Assembly: GCA_022599775.1 (NCBI GenBank)
Contig: JAHZLQ010000033.1
Coordinates: 62,001 to 126,000 of the forward strand
DNA: 64,000 nt
Origin: Gammaproteobacteria bacterium
GTDB lineage: Bacteria; Pseudomonadota; Gammaproteobacteria; Nevskiales; Nevskiaceae
Reading direction: 5' to 3'
Under the pieces are notes generated by a model that was given only the letters and a program-made list of their open reading frames with translations, was not told the origin of the DNA and did no database searches. Shown here one piece after another: positions 9,133 to 20,389 of the stretch (the stretch's first letter is position 1; every line of letters starts with the position of its first letter). The translations under genes and the position numbers were made by a program.

Positions 9133-9924
9133 TCAATCCGTGAACAGGTCGGACATCAGCGGCTTGCCCGGTGATACCGCGTACTTGCGGAAATCGCTGA
9201 CGCCGTATTCGCGCAACAGTTCCTCGTCGAGAAAGAAGCGACCGGTGCTGACGCGAGCCGGACGCGTCAGCAGCACATGCAGGGCGTCCGCCACGATTTC
9301 CGGTTTGCGGCAGTTCTCGGCCTTGACGTGCTGGGCATGCTTCAGCGCCGCGGTGTCGATGACGGTCAGTGGCCACACCGCGTTGACGGCGATGCCGTAG
9401 CGGCGGAATTCCTCGGCCAGGCCCATCACCATCATGCTCAGGCTGAGCTTGGTGATGGCGTACGGCGTGCGCCCGGTAAACCAGCGCCGGCTCATGTTGA
9501 CCGGCGGCGCCATGGCCACGATGTGCGGATTGGTGGCGCGACGCAGATGCGGCAGCGCGGCGCGTGTCAGATGCAGCGGGCCGTGTGTATTGACCGCCAG
9601 CATCACCTCCAGCGCCCGGCTCGAAATGCGCTCCAGAGGCCCCAGGTGAATCTGGCTGGCGTTATGCACCAGGGCGTCGATGCCGCCGAAGTGATCGGCC
9701 GTCTGCGCGACTGCACGGTCGATCTGCTGAGGGTCGTCCATGTCCAGCGTCAGGCCCAGGGCTCTGCCACCGGCTTCCTCGATGGCGGCCACGGCGGATT
9801 CGGTATCGCTGCGCGAGGTGATGACCAGACGCGCTCCGTCGCGGGCAAGTCGCAAGGCGACGGCGAGGCCGATGCCGCGCGCGCCGCCGCTGATGAAGAT
9901 GGTCTTGTCGGCAATGGCCGTCAC
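9133..9924 (-). CDS. HSDL2-like short-chain dehydrogenase
   Basis: A 263-aa NAD(P)-dependent SDR that resembles the N-terminal domain of hydroxysteroid dehydrogenase-like protein 2. The cofactor motif is SGGARGIG (12-19), the structural motif VHNAS, and the active-site pair Y155 and K159 (YAITK). The stretch ending in NAVWPLTVIDTAAL is typical of the HSDL2 group. The usual catalytic Ser position (ISPP in human HSDL2) reads MAPP here, so Ser is replaced by Ala139. The GTG at 9924 is chosen because AGGA lies 7 bases upstream and the protein begins right before the first beta-strand. Longer upstream readings would run across the acnA terminator and into acnA. Substrate unknown. Confidence 0.82.
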   Translation of the reverse strand: MTAIADKTIFISGGARGIGLAVALRLARDGARLVITSRSDTESAVAAIEEAGGRALGLTLDMDDPQQIDRAVAQTADHFGGIDALVHNASQIHLGPLERISSRALEVMLAVNTHGPLHLTRAALPHLRRATNPHIVAMAPPVNMSRRWFTGRTPYAITKLSLSMMVMGLAEEFRRYGIAVNAVWPLTVIDTAALKHAQHVKAENCRKPEIVADALHVLLTRPARVSTGRFFLDEELLREYGVSDFRKYAVSPGKPLMSDLFTD

Positions 9925-9959
9925 GATGGGATCCTCGTAGGTTCGATTGACGATAAGCA

Positions 9960-9992
9960 ATAAAAAGGCCGCGGCGAGAATTCGCCGCGGCC
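9960..9992 (-). terminator. Intrinsic terminator of acnA
   Basis: A perfect 11-bp inverted repeat (9967-9977 with 9982-9992, arm GGCCGCGGCGA) with a 4-base loop is followed on the minus strand by CCTTTTTATT. This is a strong Rho-independent terminator placed 27 bases after the acnA stop and before the HSDL2-like gene, so that gene probably has its own promoter or depends on readthrough. Confidence 0.9.
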
Positions 9993-10019
9993 CGGTACCG
10001 CGTGAAACGAGACGGAATC

Positions 10020-12710
<2,691 letters not shown>

Positions 12711-12898
12711 GGCTTCTTTCTCCAGATATTCAGTGTGGCTAGCGGGACGAGCGATGGCCGCCGGCAGCAGCGGCGCAGCGGGCGCGGATTATAGCAAAAG
12801 TGCTTGCAGGCTCATGGATTTGCGGGCTACATCCATGATTCGATCGGATCGCGGCTTGCAGCGTCGGCGAATGTCCCGGCGCCTACCGGAGTACAGGG

Positions 12899-13534
12899 AT
12901 GAATGTCACCGAGATGGTTCTGGGTGCGGGCGCACTGGGCACGGCGGCCTTCGGCATCGTCGAAGCGTTCAAATGGTCGGCCTTGGGAGAGGCCGGATTC
13001 AAGCGACTCAAGAGCATGCTTGGAGAAGCATTACTTCGTTCATTGTCAACTTCGTATGGAACAGACTTCGAGTTATTTCTACGTGCACAGTATCGCAATC
13101 CCGAAGGCGTTGGTGAACTGCGACGCAGTCTGCGTCAGGGGATGCGCATCGGTTTGAGGCCGGAACTGGCGCCTGCCTTGGCTGCGCAAGTCGGCACCGT
13201 GGACGCGGCAGAATTGACTCTCGTGGCCGAGCGGCTGATGCACGGAGACCCACTCGACGACGCATTGCGCACCGTGCTCGGGCGTTATGAACTGGCCGTG
13301 GACGCGCGGATCGATGCCGGACTGACGCTGGCGATCGATGGCTACCAGGGCGCGATTCGCGCCGCCGCCTCCTTGCTCGCCATCATTCTGGCCTTGCTGG
13401 CGGCATTCACGCTGGGGCGACCGTGGTGGCACGGCGCGCTGCTGGGCGTGGCGGCGGTACCGCTGGCGCCGGTCGCCAAGGATGTGGTGTCCGCCTTGCA
13501 GGCGGCGACGCGCGCCTTGCGCGCACGCTCATGA
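12899..13534 (+). CDS. Hypothetical membrane protein
   Basis: A 211-aa protein not recognised by family. A hydrophobic N-terminal segment (about 6-24) is followed by a soluble, charged middle region. Two hydrophobic segments lie near the C-terminus (about 152-195: AAASLLAIILALLAAFTL and WWHGALLGVAAVPLAP). ATG is preceded by GGAG at good spacing. Its stop overlaps the next start as ATGA, so it is produced together with the following alpha/beta hydrolase. The pair may form a membrane-anchored hydrolase unit; this is inference only. Confidence 0.75.
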   Translation: MNVTEMVLGAGALGTAAFGIVEAFKWSALGEAGFKRLKSMLGEALLRSLSTSYGTDFELFLRAQYRNPEGVGELRRSLRQGMRIGLRPELAPALAAQVGTVDAAELTLVAERLMHGDPLDDALRTVLGRYELAVDARIDAGLTLAIDGYQGAIRAAASLLAIILALLAAFTLGRPWWHGALLGVAAVPLAPVAKDVVSALQAATRALRARS

Positions 13535-14343
13535 TTCACGTCTGCGATTTCCGCGAGCGCTCGTCCGGCGGCGCCGTGGTGCCTGGGCGTCTGGTGGCGG
13601 GTGACGCTGCGCGCCTGTTCACGGCCGAGCGCGTCTGTTTCCTGCTGCACGGATTCAACGTGAACCGCGAGGACGGAATGGCGTCGCTGAACCGTCTGGC
13701 CGCAGCGCTGCCGCTCGGCTCGGAAGCCGACGAACTGGTCTGTGCTCTGTGGCCAGGCGACCATTGGTTGGGCGCGCTTTCATATTCGTTCGAGAATCGG
13801 GATGCCGACGACAGCGCGACGGCCCTGATGCAGTTCGTTGAACTGGCCTGCCCGCGACGGCCGACACTGTCCTTCGTTGCGCACAGCCTGGGTTGCCGCG
13901 TCGCGATGCGCGCGGCAGAGCTCGCCCGGCGTGGGCGCTGGCGGATCGATCAGGTTTGCCTGCTGGCTGCCGCCATCGACGACGACAGCCTCGCCTCGTC
14001 GTCCGTATACCGCGCGGCGAGCCGATCGGCGCAGCGCGTGGCGACACTGCACTCCCACCAGGACCGGGTGTTGCGCTTCGCCTATCCGGCCGGCGATCTG
14101 TTGCAGGCCTTCGTGTTTGCCGACGAGCTTGCGCGCGGCGCCCTGGGCTATCACGGGCCGCGTCCGCGACGAGGGCCGCCCGAGGCGGTGCCGGAGTCGG
14201 TCACCGCTCAAGGCATCGCCGATGCGCGCCGCGCCGGGCACGGCGACTATCTACCCGACGAGCCGCCGAACGAGGAGCAACGTTCGGCGGCGGCCTACGT
14301 CGACGAAGTACTCTCCGGCGTCGCACAGCCGCGATACCCCTGA
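13531..14343 (+). CDS. Alpha/beta hydrolase (DUF900-like)
   Basis: A 270-aa predicted serine hydrolase. The oxyanion segment is FLLHGFNVNRE (His40-Gly41), the nucleophile elbow AHSLG has Ser119, and LHSHQDRVLRFAY holds a candidate catalytic Asp. The overall look resembles DUF900-type alpha/beta hydrolases. No signal peptide is seen. ATG at 13531 is chosen over earlier in-frame codons because it makes an ATGA overlap with the membrane-protein gene and gives a normal N-terminus. Substrate unknown. Immediately downstream, on the opposite strand, lies the mnmA 3'-end duplicate. Confidence 0.8.
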   Translation: MIHVCDFRERSSGGAVVPGRLVAGDAARLFTAERVCFLLHGFNVNREDGMASLNRLAAALPLGSEADELVCALWPGDHWLGALSYSFENRDADDSATALMQFVELACPRRPTLSFVAHSLGCRVAMRAAELARRGRWRIDQVCLLAAAIDDDSLASSSVYRAASRSAQRVATLHSHQDRVLRFAYPAGDLLQAFVFADELARGALGYHGPRPRRGPPEAVPESVTAQGIADARRAGHGDYLPDEPPNEEQRSAAAYVDEVLSGVAQPRYP

Positions 14344-14360
14344 TCCGTGCGCGTGCGTTC

Positions 14361-14520
14361 GATCTCGGCGCCGCCGAGGCATTCGTCGCCGTCGTAGAGC
14401 ACCGCGTATTGTCCGGCCACGGCTGCGCGTTGCGCTTGCGCGAAATGCAGATCGACGCACCCGTCATCGTGCAGTGAGCCTGTGCAGGCCTGCAGGGCCT
14501 GGCGATGGTGGACGCGCACA
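14361..14520 (-). pseudogene. Diverged duplicate of the mnmA 3' end
   Basis: Read on the minus strand this segment encodes RVHHRQALQAC, then AQRAAVAGQYAVLYDG and ECLGGAEI, which match the last ~55 residues of the intact MnmA at 20612-21751. The two DNA stretches (14361-14520 and 20621-20780) align without gaps at a constant offset of 6260 bases; by hand count about 120 of 160 bases agree. Homology stops abruptly near 14520: a TGA appears in frame just upstream and nothing of the catalytic MnmA domain is present. On the other side the frame runs on antisense into the hydrolase gene instead of stopping after GGAEI. It is therefore a non-functional 3' remnant, not a gene. Confidence 0.85.
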
Positions 14521-14570
14521 TAGTTCGGGGCCGATCACAATGCTCGTTCTGGTCGGTGCCGTGTGTGATG

Positions 14571-14858
14571 CAGCGCCTGATGGGCGAGGACGCCTACCAG
14601 CTCGCGCTCGTGCCGAGTTCCGAGAGCGACGTGATCGCCGAAGAAGCGCGCCTCATGCTGGCGCGCCTGCGCATTGCCCCGTCCCGGCCGGCGGTCGCGC
14701 GTGCCACGCTCGAAACGGCGCTCGGCCGCGTCGAAGCCAGGCTCGGCGCCGAGGCGCAGCAAGTGCAGACGGCGCGGGAGCCGCTGCGCAGCGGCCTCGC
14801 GAAGCTCACCCGGATGGGCGATCTCGCTGCCGGGGCAAGCAACGTCACGTCGCCGTAA
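14571..14858 (+). CDS. Hypothetical short reading frame, possibly truncated
   Basis: About 95 codons with the high third-position GC seen in real genes here, and a helical, charged product (e.g. MGEDAYQLALVPSSESD, then AVARATLETALGRVEARLG). No family is recognised. No ribosome site is seen at ATG 14571; an earlier in-frame GTG at 14505 would start inside the mnmA remnant. It may be the 3' end of a gene whose front was lost at the island border, or chance coding. It ends 49 bases before the TonB-receptor start. Confidence 0.3.
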   Translation, partial: QRLMGEDAYQLALVPSSESDVIAEEARLMLARLRIAPSRPAVARATLETALGRVEARLGAEAQQVQTAREPLRSGLAKLTRMGDLAAGASNVTSP

Positions 14859-14907
14859 CAGGGCCTCCACATACTGGCTTGGCCACAGACTGTCGGGGAG
14901 TCGACTA

Positions 14908-17481
14908 GTGAATTCACGTCCAACGACGTGCTGCGCGTTTTCGGGTGCGCGGCAGAAATTGTCGCGCTTGTTCGGGAAGCTTGCGATCGGGGCGATGGCT
15001 TGCGTATCCGTAGCCGCGGCGCAGGAGCCTGGCGATCCGGCCGTGCTCGAAGAGGTCGTCGTCACGGCGACGCCGATCAAGGACAGTATCGAGGAATCGC
15101 TGCAGCGCCAGCAGGCCGCCGAGAACGTCGTCAATGTGATCGCCTCGGACACGATCGGCCGCTTCCCGGATACCACGGCCGCCGCCGCGCTGGCGCGCCT
15201 GCCAGCCGTGGCCGTGCAGCGCGACCAGGGGCAGGAGCGCTACATCCAGGTGCGCGGCGCGCCGGCGCGCTGGACAGCGGTCGCCTTCGACGGAATCAAC
15301 GTCCTCGGCGCCGAGGAGCGCATCTTCCGGTTCGATTCCGTGCCGGCAGCGCTGATCGATTCGGTCGTGCTCAACAAGACGCTGACGCCGGACATGCCGG
15401 CCGAGGCGCTGGCCGGTCGCGTCGACATCCAGACCTTTTCGGCGCTCGACAACCCCGGTTTCACCGGTTATTTCGATCTCGGCCTGGGCTACGTCGATTT
15501 GGCGGACGGCGACCAGGAACAGTACGCGGCACGCCTGGGCTGGAGCGATGAGCGCTGGGGCGTCGTCGTCGCCGGCTCGCACTTCATGATGGAGCAGCAG
15601 ACCGACAACAACGAGTTCGACTACGACGAAGCCGGCGCGCCGACTCTGTTCGATTTTCGCAAGTATCAACTGGAGCGCGAAACCAACTCGTTCAGCGGCA
15701 AGCTCGAATTCGCGCCCGATGCCGACCATCGCTTCGTGCTGTCCTCGCTGTACACCGAGTTCCTCGATCACGAGCTGCGCAACATGTACCAGCTCGACCT
15801 CGACGGTGCGCAGAGCGGTACGCGTACCGCCGCGGAAGGGGATCTGGTGCAGGTGCCGATGTCCGGCTATCTGCAGGACGGCAACTACGAGAACTCCACG
15901 TTCACCAACACCCTGGGCGGCGATCATCGGCTCAGCGACTGGGACCTGGGCTGGCGGCTGAACTACACGGAAACCGAGCAGGTGACGGACCTGCCGCTGG
16001 TGATCCAGATCCAGACCGATCCGTCGCAGATGCCCTCGCTCCACTACGATCGCAGCGACCCCAGGTTCCCGCGCGTGTCGCTGTACACCACCGACACCAG
16101 CGGCGAGACGCCGGTGCGCGGCACGCCGCTGGCGTTTCTGCCGCAGACCGGCTTTGGCCTCAATCTGCTCAACAAGTACGGCACGACGAGCGAGTCCGAA
16201 GCCTACATGGCGAGCCTCGAAGCCGGTCGCGACTGGACGCTCTGGGGCGCCGACAGCCGCCTGAGCTTCGGCCTTCAGTACGACAGCCGCGAAGCGACGG
16301 GTTCGCCGGGGCCGGTCGCGTTTCCCGTGCCGCTGGACTATGCGCCGTATGTCACCGACGAGCCCTGGGACACGGACTTCGAGCGCGGCGTGCAGGGCAC
16401 TTATGTCGACAACGTCGGCCTGCGCCAAGAACTGGAACGGACGCTCGAGGAGCAGGGGCTGACGGTACCGCAAGACCCGACGCTCGCCTACGAGGTGACC
16501 GAGGAGATCCTCGCCGGTTTCGCCATGAACCGCTGGACCTTCGGTCGTCATCAGGTACTGGCCGGCGTCCGCGTCGAATCCGTCGACATCACCAGCGACG
16601 GCACGATCAAGGAAGAGAACGGCGATCCGCAGGCGCTGTCGGTCAGCAAGTCGTACACGGACGTCTTCCCGAGCATTCACTGGAACCTGAATGTGCGCGA
16701 TGACCTCAAGTTCCGCCTGTCCGGCGTTTCGGGCATCGCCCGTCCGACGTTTGCCGAGCAGCGTTCCAGCGCGGTCATCGTCGACGACGAGCAACTCGTC
16801 GACGGGGGCAACCCCGATCTGAATCCGGAAACCGCCTACGGCATCGACAGTTCCCTCGAATGGTACTTCGCGCGGGCCTCGTTGCTGTCGCTGAACCTGT
16901 TCTACCGGCTCGTCGACGACGTCCTGTTTCCGTCGGTCACGACGGTGAGCGACGATCGCTTCGATACCGAAGGCGCGGACCGCACCGGCTACGACTACAG
17001 CACGACGCTCAACGGCAGCGACGGCGAGCTCTACGGTGCCGAGCTGGTCTACACCCAGCCTTGGGCCTTCCTGCCGCCCGTGCTGTTCGGCTTCGGGTTC
17101 GAAGGCAGCGTCAGCGTTCTGGACGGCGAGTTCAAGACCCCCGAGGGACGGACTGCTGGGTTTCCGGGCACATCGGATACCGTCATGAACGCCGCGTTCT
17201 TCTACGAGAACTTCGGCTGGTCACTGCGCCTGAGCTGGCAGTGGCGCAGCGAGTGGATCGACGATATTTCGACGGACGCCGACAGCGACTATTACTGGGA
17301 CGAAACCGAGCGGCTCGATTTCTCGGCGCGCTATCAGGTCAACGACTGGCTGACCGTCTACGGTGACGCCAACAATCTCACCGACGAGCTGGGCGTACGT
17401 TACCAGGGCAGTCCCGAGCGGCCCGTGGAGGTCGAGGGCTTCGGGCGCCGGTACATGATGGGCCTGCGCGCGGTGTTCTAG
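14908..17481 (+). CDS. TonB-dependent outer-membrane receptor (cassette gene 1)
   Basis: An 857-aa outer-membrane active transporter energised by TonB. The GTG at 14908 is chosen because GGGGAG lies 7 bases upstream and a signal peptide follows (LFGKLAIGAMACVSVAAAQ). A TonB-box-like EEVVVTATP follows, then a plug with GRFPDTTAAAALARLPAV and QERYIQVRGA, and a 22-strand-type barrel ending in an aromatic-rich C-terminus (RRYMMGLRAVF). The plug style resembles the Xanthomonas/Caulobacter TonB receptor family, whose ligands are often carbohydrates or other complex nutrients. Next in line are a lipoprotein phosphatase and a secreted PHP phosphoesterase, so a phosphorylated ligand is plausible (inference). 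Confidence 0.93.
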   Translation: MNSRPTTCCAFSGARQKLSRLFGKLAIGAMACVSVAAAQEPGDPAVLEEVVVTATPIKDSIEESLQRQQAAENVVNVIASDTIGRFPDTTAAAALARLPAVAVQRDQGQERYIQVRGAPARWTAVAFDGINVLGAEERIFRFDSVPAALIDSVVLNKTLTPDMPAEALAGRVDIQTFSALDNPGFTGYFDLGLGYVDLADGDQEQYAARLGWSDERWGVVVAGSHFMMEQQTDNNEFDYDEAGAPTLFDFRKYQLERETNSFSGKLEFAPDADHRFVLSSLYTEFLDHELRNMYQLDLDGAQSGTRTAAEGDLVQVPMSGYLQDGNYENSTFTNTLGGDHRLSDWDLGWRLNYTETEQVTDLPLVIQIQTDPSQMPSLHYDRSDPRFPRVSLYTTDTSGETPVRGTPLAFLPQTGFGLNLLNKYGTTSESEAYMASLEAGRDWTLWGADSRLSFGLQYDSREATGSPGPVAFPVPLDYAPYVTDEPWDTDFERGVQGTYVDNVGLRQELERTLEEQGLTVPQDPTLAYEVTEEILAGFAMNRWTFGRHQVLAGVRVESVDITSDGTIKEENGDPQALSVSKSYTDVFPSIHWNLNVRDDLKFRLSGVSGIARPTFAEQRSSAVIVDDEQLVDGGNPDLNPETAYGIDSSLEWYFARASLLSLNLFYRLVDDVLFPSVTTVSDDRFDTEGADRTGYDYSTTLNGSDGELYGAELVYTQPWAFLPPVLFGFGFEGSVSVLDGEFKTPEGRTAGFPGTSDTVMNAAFFYENFGWSLRLSWQWRSEWIDDISTDADSDYYWDETERLDFSARYQVNDWLTVYGDANNLTDELGVRYQGSPERPVEVEGFGRRYMMGLRAVF

Positions 17482-17516
17482 CGGTGTCACCAGCCGTATT
17501 CCGGGAGAACCAGCGA

Positions 17517-18671
17517 ATGAAAACTCAAACCAGTGCCGCGCTGCTGGTCAGCGCCCTGCTCGCGGCTTGTGGCGGTGGTGGCGACAGTGCGTCGCCGCCG
17601 CAATCCGTGGCCACGGCCGCGCCCGCCTTCGTCGAGGTCGAGACCGCCGAGCTGCAGCGCGAAGGCGAGCAGCTGAGCCTGAGCTGGAGCATCGAGGGAG
17701 CGGGCGCGCCGGTGGACGTTTATCTCGCGAGTTCGCCGGATGCCGCCTCCAAGCGGACGCTGATCTCGGACGACGATGCGGACGGCCGTCACGTCTTCTC
17801 AGCGCCTGCGCTGCCGCGGCCCTACGTCTACCTGCAGCCGGCGGCCGGTGGCGAGGGCCTGTGGGTCGCCGAGCGCCTGCTGCCGCTCGAAGGCGGCCAC
17901 AATTTTCGCGATCTCGGCGGCTACGAGACGGCCGACGATAGCCATGTCCGCTGGGGCACGCTGTTCCGCTCCGGCACGATGGCGGGTCTGACCGATGAGG
18001 ACTACGCCTACCTGCAAAGCCTCGGCATCGAGGTGATCTGCGACCTGCGCACGAGCGAGGAGCGCCAGCGCGAGCCCACCGACTGGCAGCGCATGAACCC
18101 GGACCTCGAATACCTGAGCTGGGACTACGCGATGTCCGACGGCGGCGGTTCGCTGTTCGAGGTCCTGGGAGAGAATCCATCTCCCGCGCGGGTACAGGAA
18201 CTCTTCGAGGGTTTCTATCGTGACTTGCCGGATCGCTTCGCGCCGCGTTACGCCGCCATGTTCGAAAAGCTGGTCCATGGCGAAGCGCCGCTGGCCGTGA
18301 ACTGCTCGGCCGGCAAGGACCGCACGGGCGGGGCCTCGGCGCTGCTGCTGACCGCGCTCGGTGTGCCACGTGCGCAGGTTGTGGCCGACTACGCGCTGAG
18401 CGAAAAACTCGTGGATTTCGGCTCTGAGGCCCGCGAGAAAGCGGCCGAAAACCCGAGCTATGCGTTGATGCTGAAGTGGGACCCTGAATCGCTGCGCGTT
18501 CTGACCGGCAGCGATCCGTCACTGATCCGTGCGATGTTCGCAGCGATCGAGGCCAACTACGGCAGCGTCGAGAACTACTTCGAGCAGAAGCTGGACGTGG
18601 ACGCCGCGGACCTGGCAGCCCTACGCCGGCAATACCTGGTCCGTTCCGGCACCGAGCTCGTCCAGCGCTGA
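17517..18671 (+). CDS. Lipoprotein tyrosine-type phosphatase (Y_phosphatase3 family, cassette gene 2)
   Basis: A 384-aa lipoprotein: signal MKTQTSAALLVSALLAAC with lipobox LAAC and Cys18, then a Gly-rich spacer. A beta-rich N-terminal part (about 40-120) precedes the phosphatase domain (NFRDLGGYET, FRSGTMAGL, VICDLRTSEER). The P-loop is NCSAGKDRTGG with the catalytic Cys263 and Arg269 of the CX5R signature. The family relative MptpB has HC at this spot and acts on phosphoinositides and phosphotyrosine; here His is Asn. ATG 17517 is chosen because GGGAGA lies 8 bases upstream. It follows the receptor gene by 35 bases, so they are co-transcribed. Likely role: removing phosphate from a ligand in the cell envelope (inference). 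Confidence 0.88.
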   Translation: MKTQTSAALLVSALLAACGGGGDSASPPQSVATAAPAFVEVETAELQREGEQLSLSWSIEGAGAPVDVYLASSPDAASKRTLISDDDADGRHVFSAPALPRPYVYLQPAAGGEGLWVAERLLPLEGGHNFRDLGGYETADDSHVRWGTLFRSGTMAGLTDEDYAYLQSLGIEVICDLRTSEERQREPTDWQRMNPDLEYLSWDYAMSDGGGSLFEVLGENPSPARVQELFEGFYRDLPDRFAPRYAAMFEKLVHGEAPLAVNCSAGKDRTGGASALLLTALGVPRAQVVADYALSEKLVDFGSEAREKAAENPSYALMLKWDPESLRVLTGSDPSLIRAMFAAIEANYGSVENYFEQKLDVDAADLAALRRQYLVRSGTELVQR

Positions 18672-18762
18672 ACCATAGCCGCATCATCGCTTCTGCGCCG
18701 CATGGCGTGCTGGCTCGCAGAGCCTCTCTCGCCCTGCCGCACGCACGCCAACGGAGCTGACA

Positions 18763-20235
18763 ATGGTCCATAGAATCGCACTCGTCCATTTGTGGATCAG
18801 CGCGCTGTTCGCGGGGGTCGCGGCGGCGCATGAGACCCGCGTCAGCGACCCCGGCGAAGCCCGATGGCTCGCCGGTGATCACCACATTCACAGCCGCTAT
18901 AGCGTCGGCTGGGATCGCGCGAGCGATCCGCCCTCGCCAATCGTGGGCGGCGATGCCATTTATCCCATACCCATGAACGCCGTCATGGCAAGGCGCTTCG
19001 GGCTCGACTGGATGGTGACCACCGATCACGGCGGACCCCAGCATTCGAAGGTCAACCTCGAGCATGCCTATCCCGAGCTGCTCGAATCGCGCGCCGCCGT
19101 ACCGGAAGTTCTCCAGTTCTTCGGCATGGAATTCGATACTCCGGGTGCGGATCACTCCAGCCTGATCATGCCGCACTCGCACGAAGAGGCGGACGACCTG
19201 CATCGCATCGAGAGCCGCTTCAACAAGCGTGAGCCCTGGCCGGAGGATCCCGAGTGGGATACCGAGCCGCGCATGCTCCAAGCGCTGAGCGAGATGAAAG
19301 CGCTCGCGCGCCCCCCCTTGGTGATCGCGCATCATCCCTCCCGATCCGCTCCCGGGCTGGGCGAATACGGGATGACCGAGCCATCGGAACTCCGCGCCTG
19401 GAACGATCTGGCGCCTGATATTGCCGTAGGCATGGAAGGCGCTCCCGGGCACCAGGCGACCGCCCAGATGGATCGTGGCCTGTCGCCGACCCTGTACGAA
19501 CAGTATTTCGGAGACCAGCGGCCGCGTGGCGGCTATCGGGACTACCCCACAATGGGCGGCTATGACCAGATGACCGCCAGGCTGGGAGGCTTCTGGGATT
19601 CCATGCTCGGTGAGGGCCGCCGTTGGTGGATCACCGCCAATTCCGACAGCCACATCCACTGGAGCGAAGGCGGCGCGGATTTCTGGCCGGGCGAGTATTC
19701 CAAGACCTATGTCTTGGCCGAAAAGCGCTACCAGGCCATCTTCGACGCCATCCGCGCCGGACGGATCTTCGTCACCACCGGCGATTTGGTTTCGGAACTG
19801 TGGGTCCAGGCCAGTACCGGCGACCGCCGAGTCGGCATCGGGGAAGCACTCAAGGTGGCCCCGGGGACGAATGTTTCCGTGAGCATCCGCTTCATGGACC
19901 CGGACACGCAGAATCACCACGGCGATAGCCCGGAGGTCAAACGTGTGGACCTGATCGTCGGTCAGGTCTCAGGCGGTGCGGCAGCGGCCGACAGCGACCA
20001 CAACCCGTCCGCCGAAGTACTGGCCCGTTTCACAGTGGACGACTGGCAAAGGGATGGCGCTTACAAAGTCATCAACTATCGGTTGGACGATGTGCGCCAC
20101 GCGCTCTATCTGCGCGTCAGAGGCACCAACACCGATGAGCTGGAGCCCGAGCCCGACGAAGACAACGAGGATGCCTGGCAGGACCTCTGGTTCTACTCCA
20201 ACCCGATCTTTATCGAGTTGCTGGAAGGCGAATGA
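18763..20235 (+). CDS. Secreted PHP-domain phosphoesterase (cassette gene 3)
   Basis: A 490-aa protein with a signal peptide (RIALVHLWISALFAGVAAA) and a PHP-type metal hydrolase fold. All expected metal motifs are visible in order: DHHIHSRYS (His41, His43), MVTTDHGG, FFGMEFDT, IAHHPSRS and ANSDSHIHW. A C-terminal beta-rich domain follows (from about residue 360). PHP enzymes hydrolyse phosphoesters or related bonds using two or three metal ions. GGAG 6 bases before ATG supports the start. A 91-base gap separates it from the phosphatase gene, with no terminator seen, so the three genes are probably one operon. The exact substrate is unknown. Confidence 0.85.
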   Translation: MVHRIALVHLWISALFAGVAAAHETRVSDPGEARWLAGDHHIHSRYSVGWDRASDPPSPIVGGDAIYPIPMNAVMARRFGLDWMVTTDHGGPQHSKVNLEHAYPELLESRAAVPEVLQFFGMEFDTPGADHSSLIMPHSHEEADDLHRIESRFNKREPWPEDPEWDTEPRMLQALSEMKALARPPLVIAHHPSRSAPGLGEYGMTEPSELRAWNDLAPDIAVGMEGAPGHQATAQMDRGLSPTLYEQYFGDQRPRGGYRDYPTMGGYDQMTARLGGFWDSMLGEGRRWWITANSDSHIHWSEGGADFWPGEYSKTYVLAEKRYQAIFDAIRAGRIFVTTGDLVSELWVQASTGDRRVGIGEALKVAPGTNVSVSIRFMDPDTQNHHGDSPEVKRVDLIVGQVSGGAAAADSDHNPSAEVLARFTVDDWQRDGAYKVINYRLDDVRHALYLRVRGTNTDELEPEPDEDNEDAWQDLWFYSNPIFIELLEGE

Positions 20236-20389
20236 AGCGGCGCGCTCGAGAGCGACGCTCAGAGGCTGCTGTAGGCTAATGCCGAGAAAGACCGGCTGGC
20301 CGGGAAGCCGGGCTTGGCACCGCTGCGCAGGTGTTGTTATGCAGCCGGGATACCACTTGGTTCACCCACACGTTTGGTCGCAGCGATGA
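20236..20389. other. Intergenic stretch at right side of cassette
   Basis: No gene, convincing terminator or repeat is seen between the PHP gene and the truncated reading frame that begins after the stop at 20387-20389. The right junction of the inserted cassette probably lies in or near this stretch. Confidence 0.4.

Noticed and set aside
14530-14900. Possible further MnmA sequence beyond the duplicated tail
   Set aside because: The minus-strand translation has no PP-loop, no catalytic Cys and no similarity to the intact MnmA.
14914-16794. 626-codon frame antisense to the TonB receptor
   Set aside because: Composition is a mirror of the sense codons; no ribosome site or domain.
17548-19920. 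790-codon minus-strand frame across the phosphatase and PHP genes
   Set aside because: It spans two real genes and their gap on the other strand and shows no family motif.
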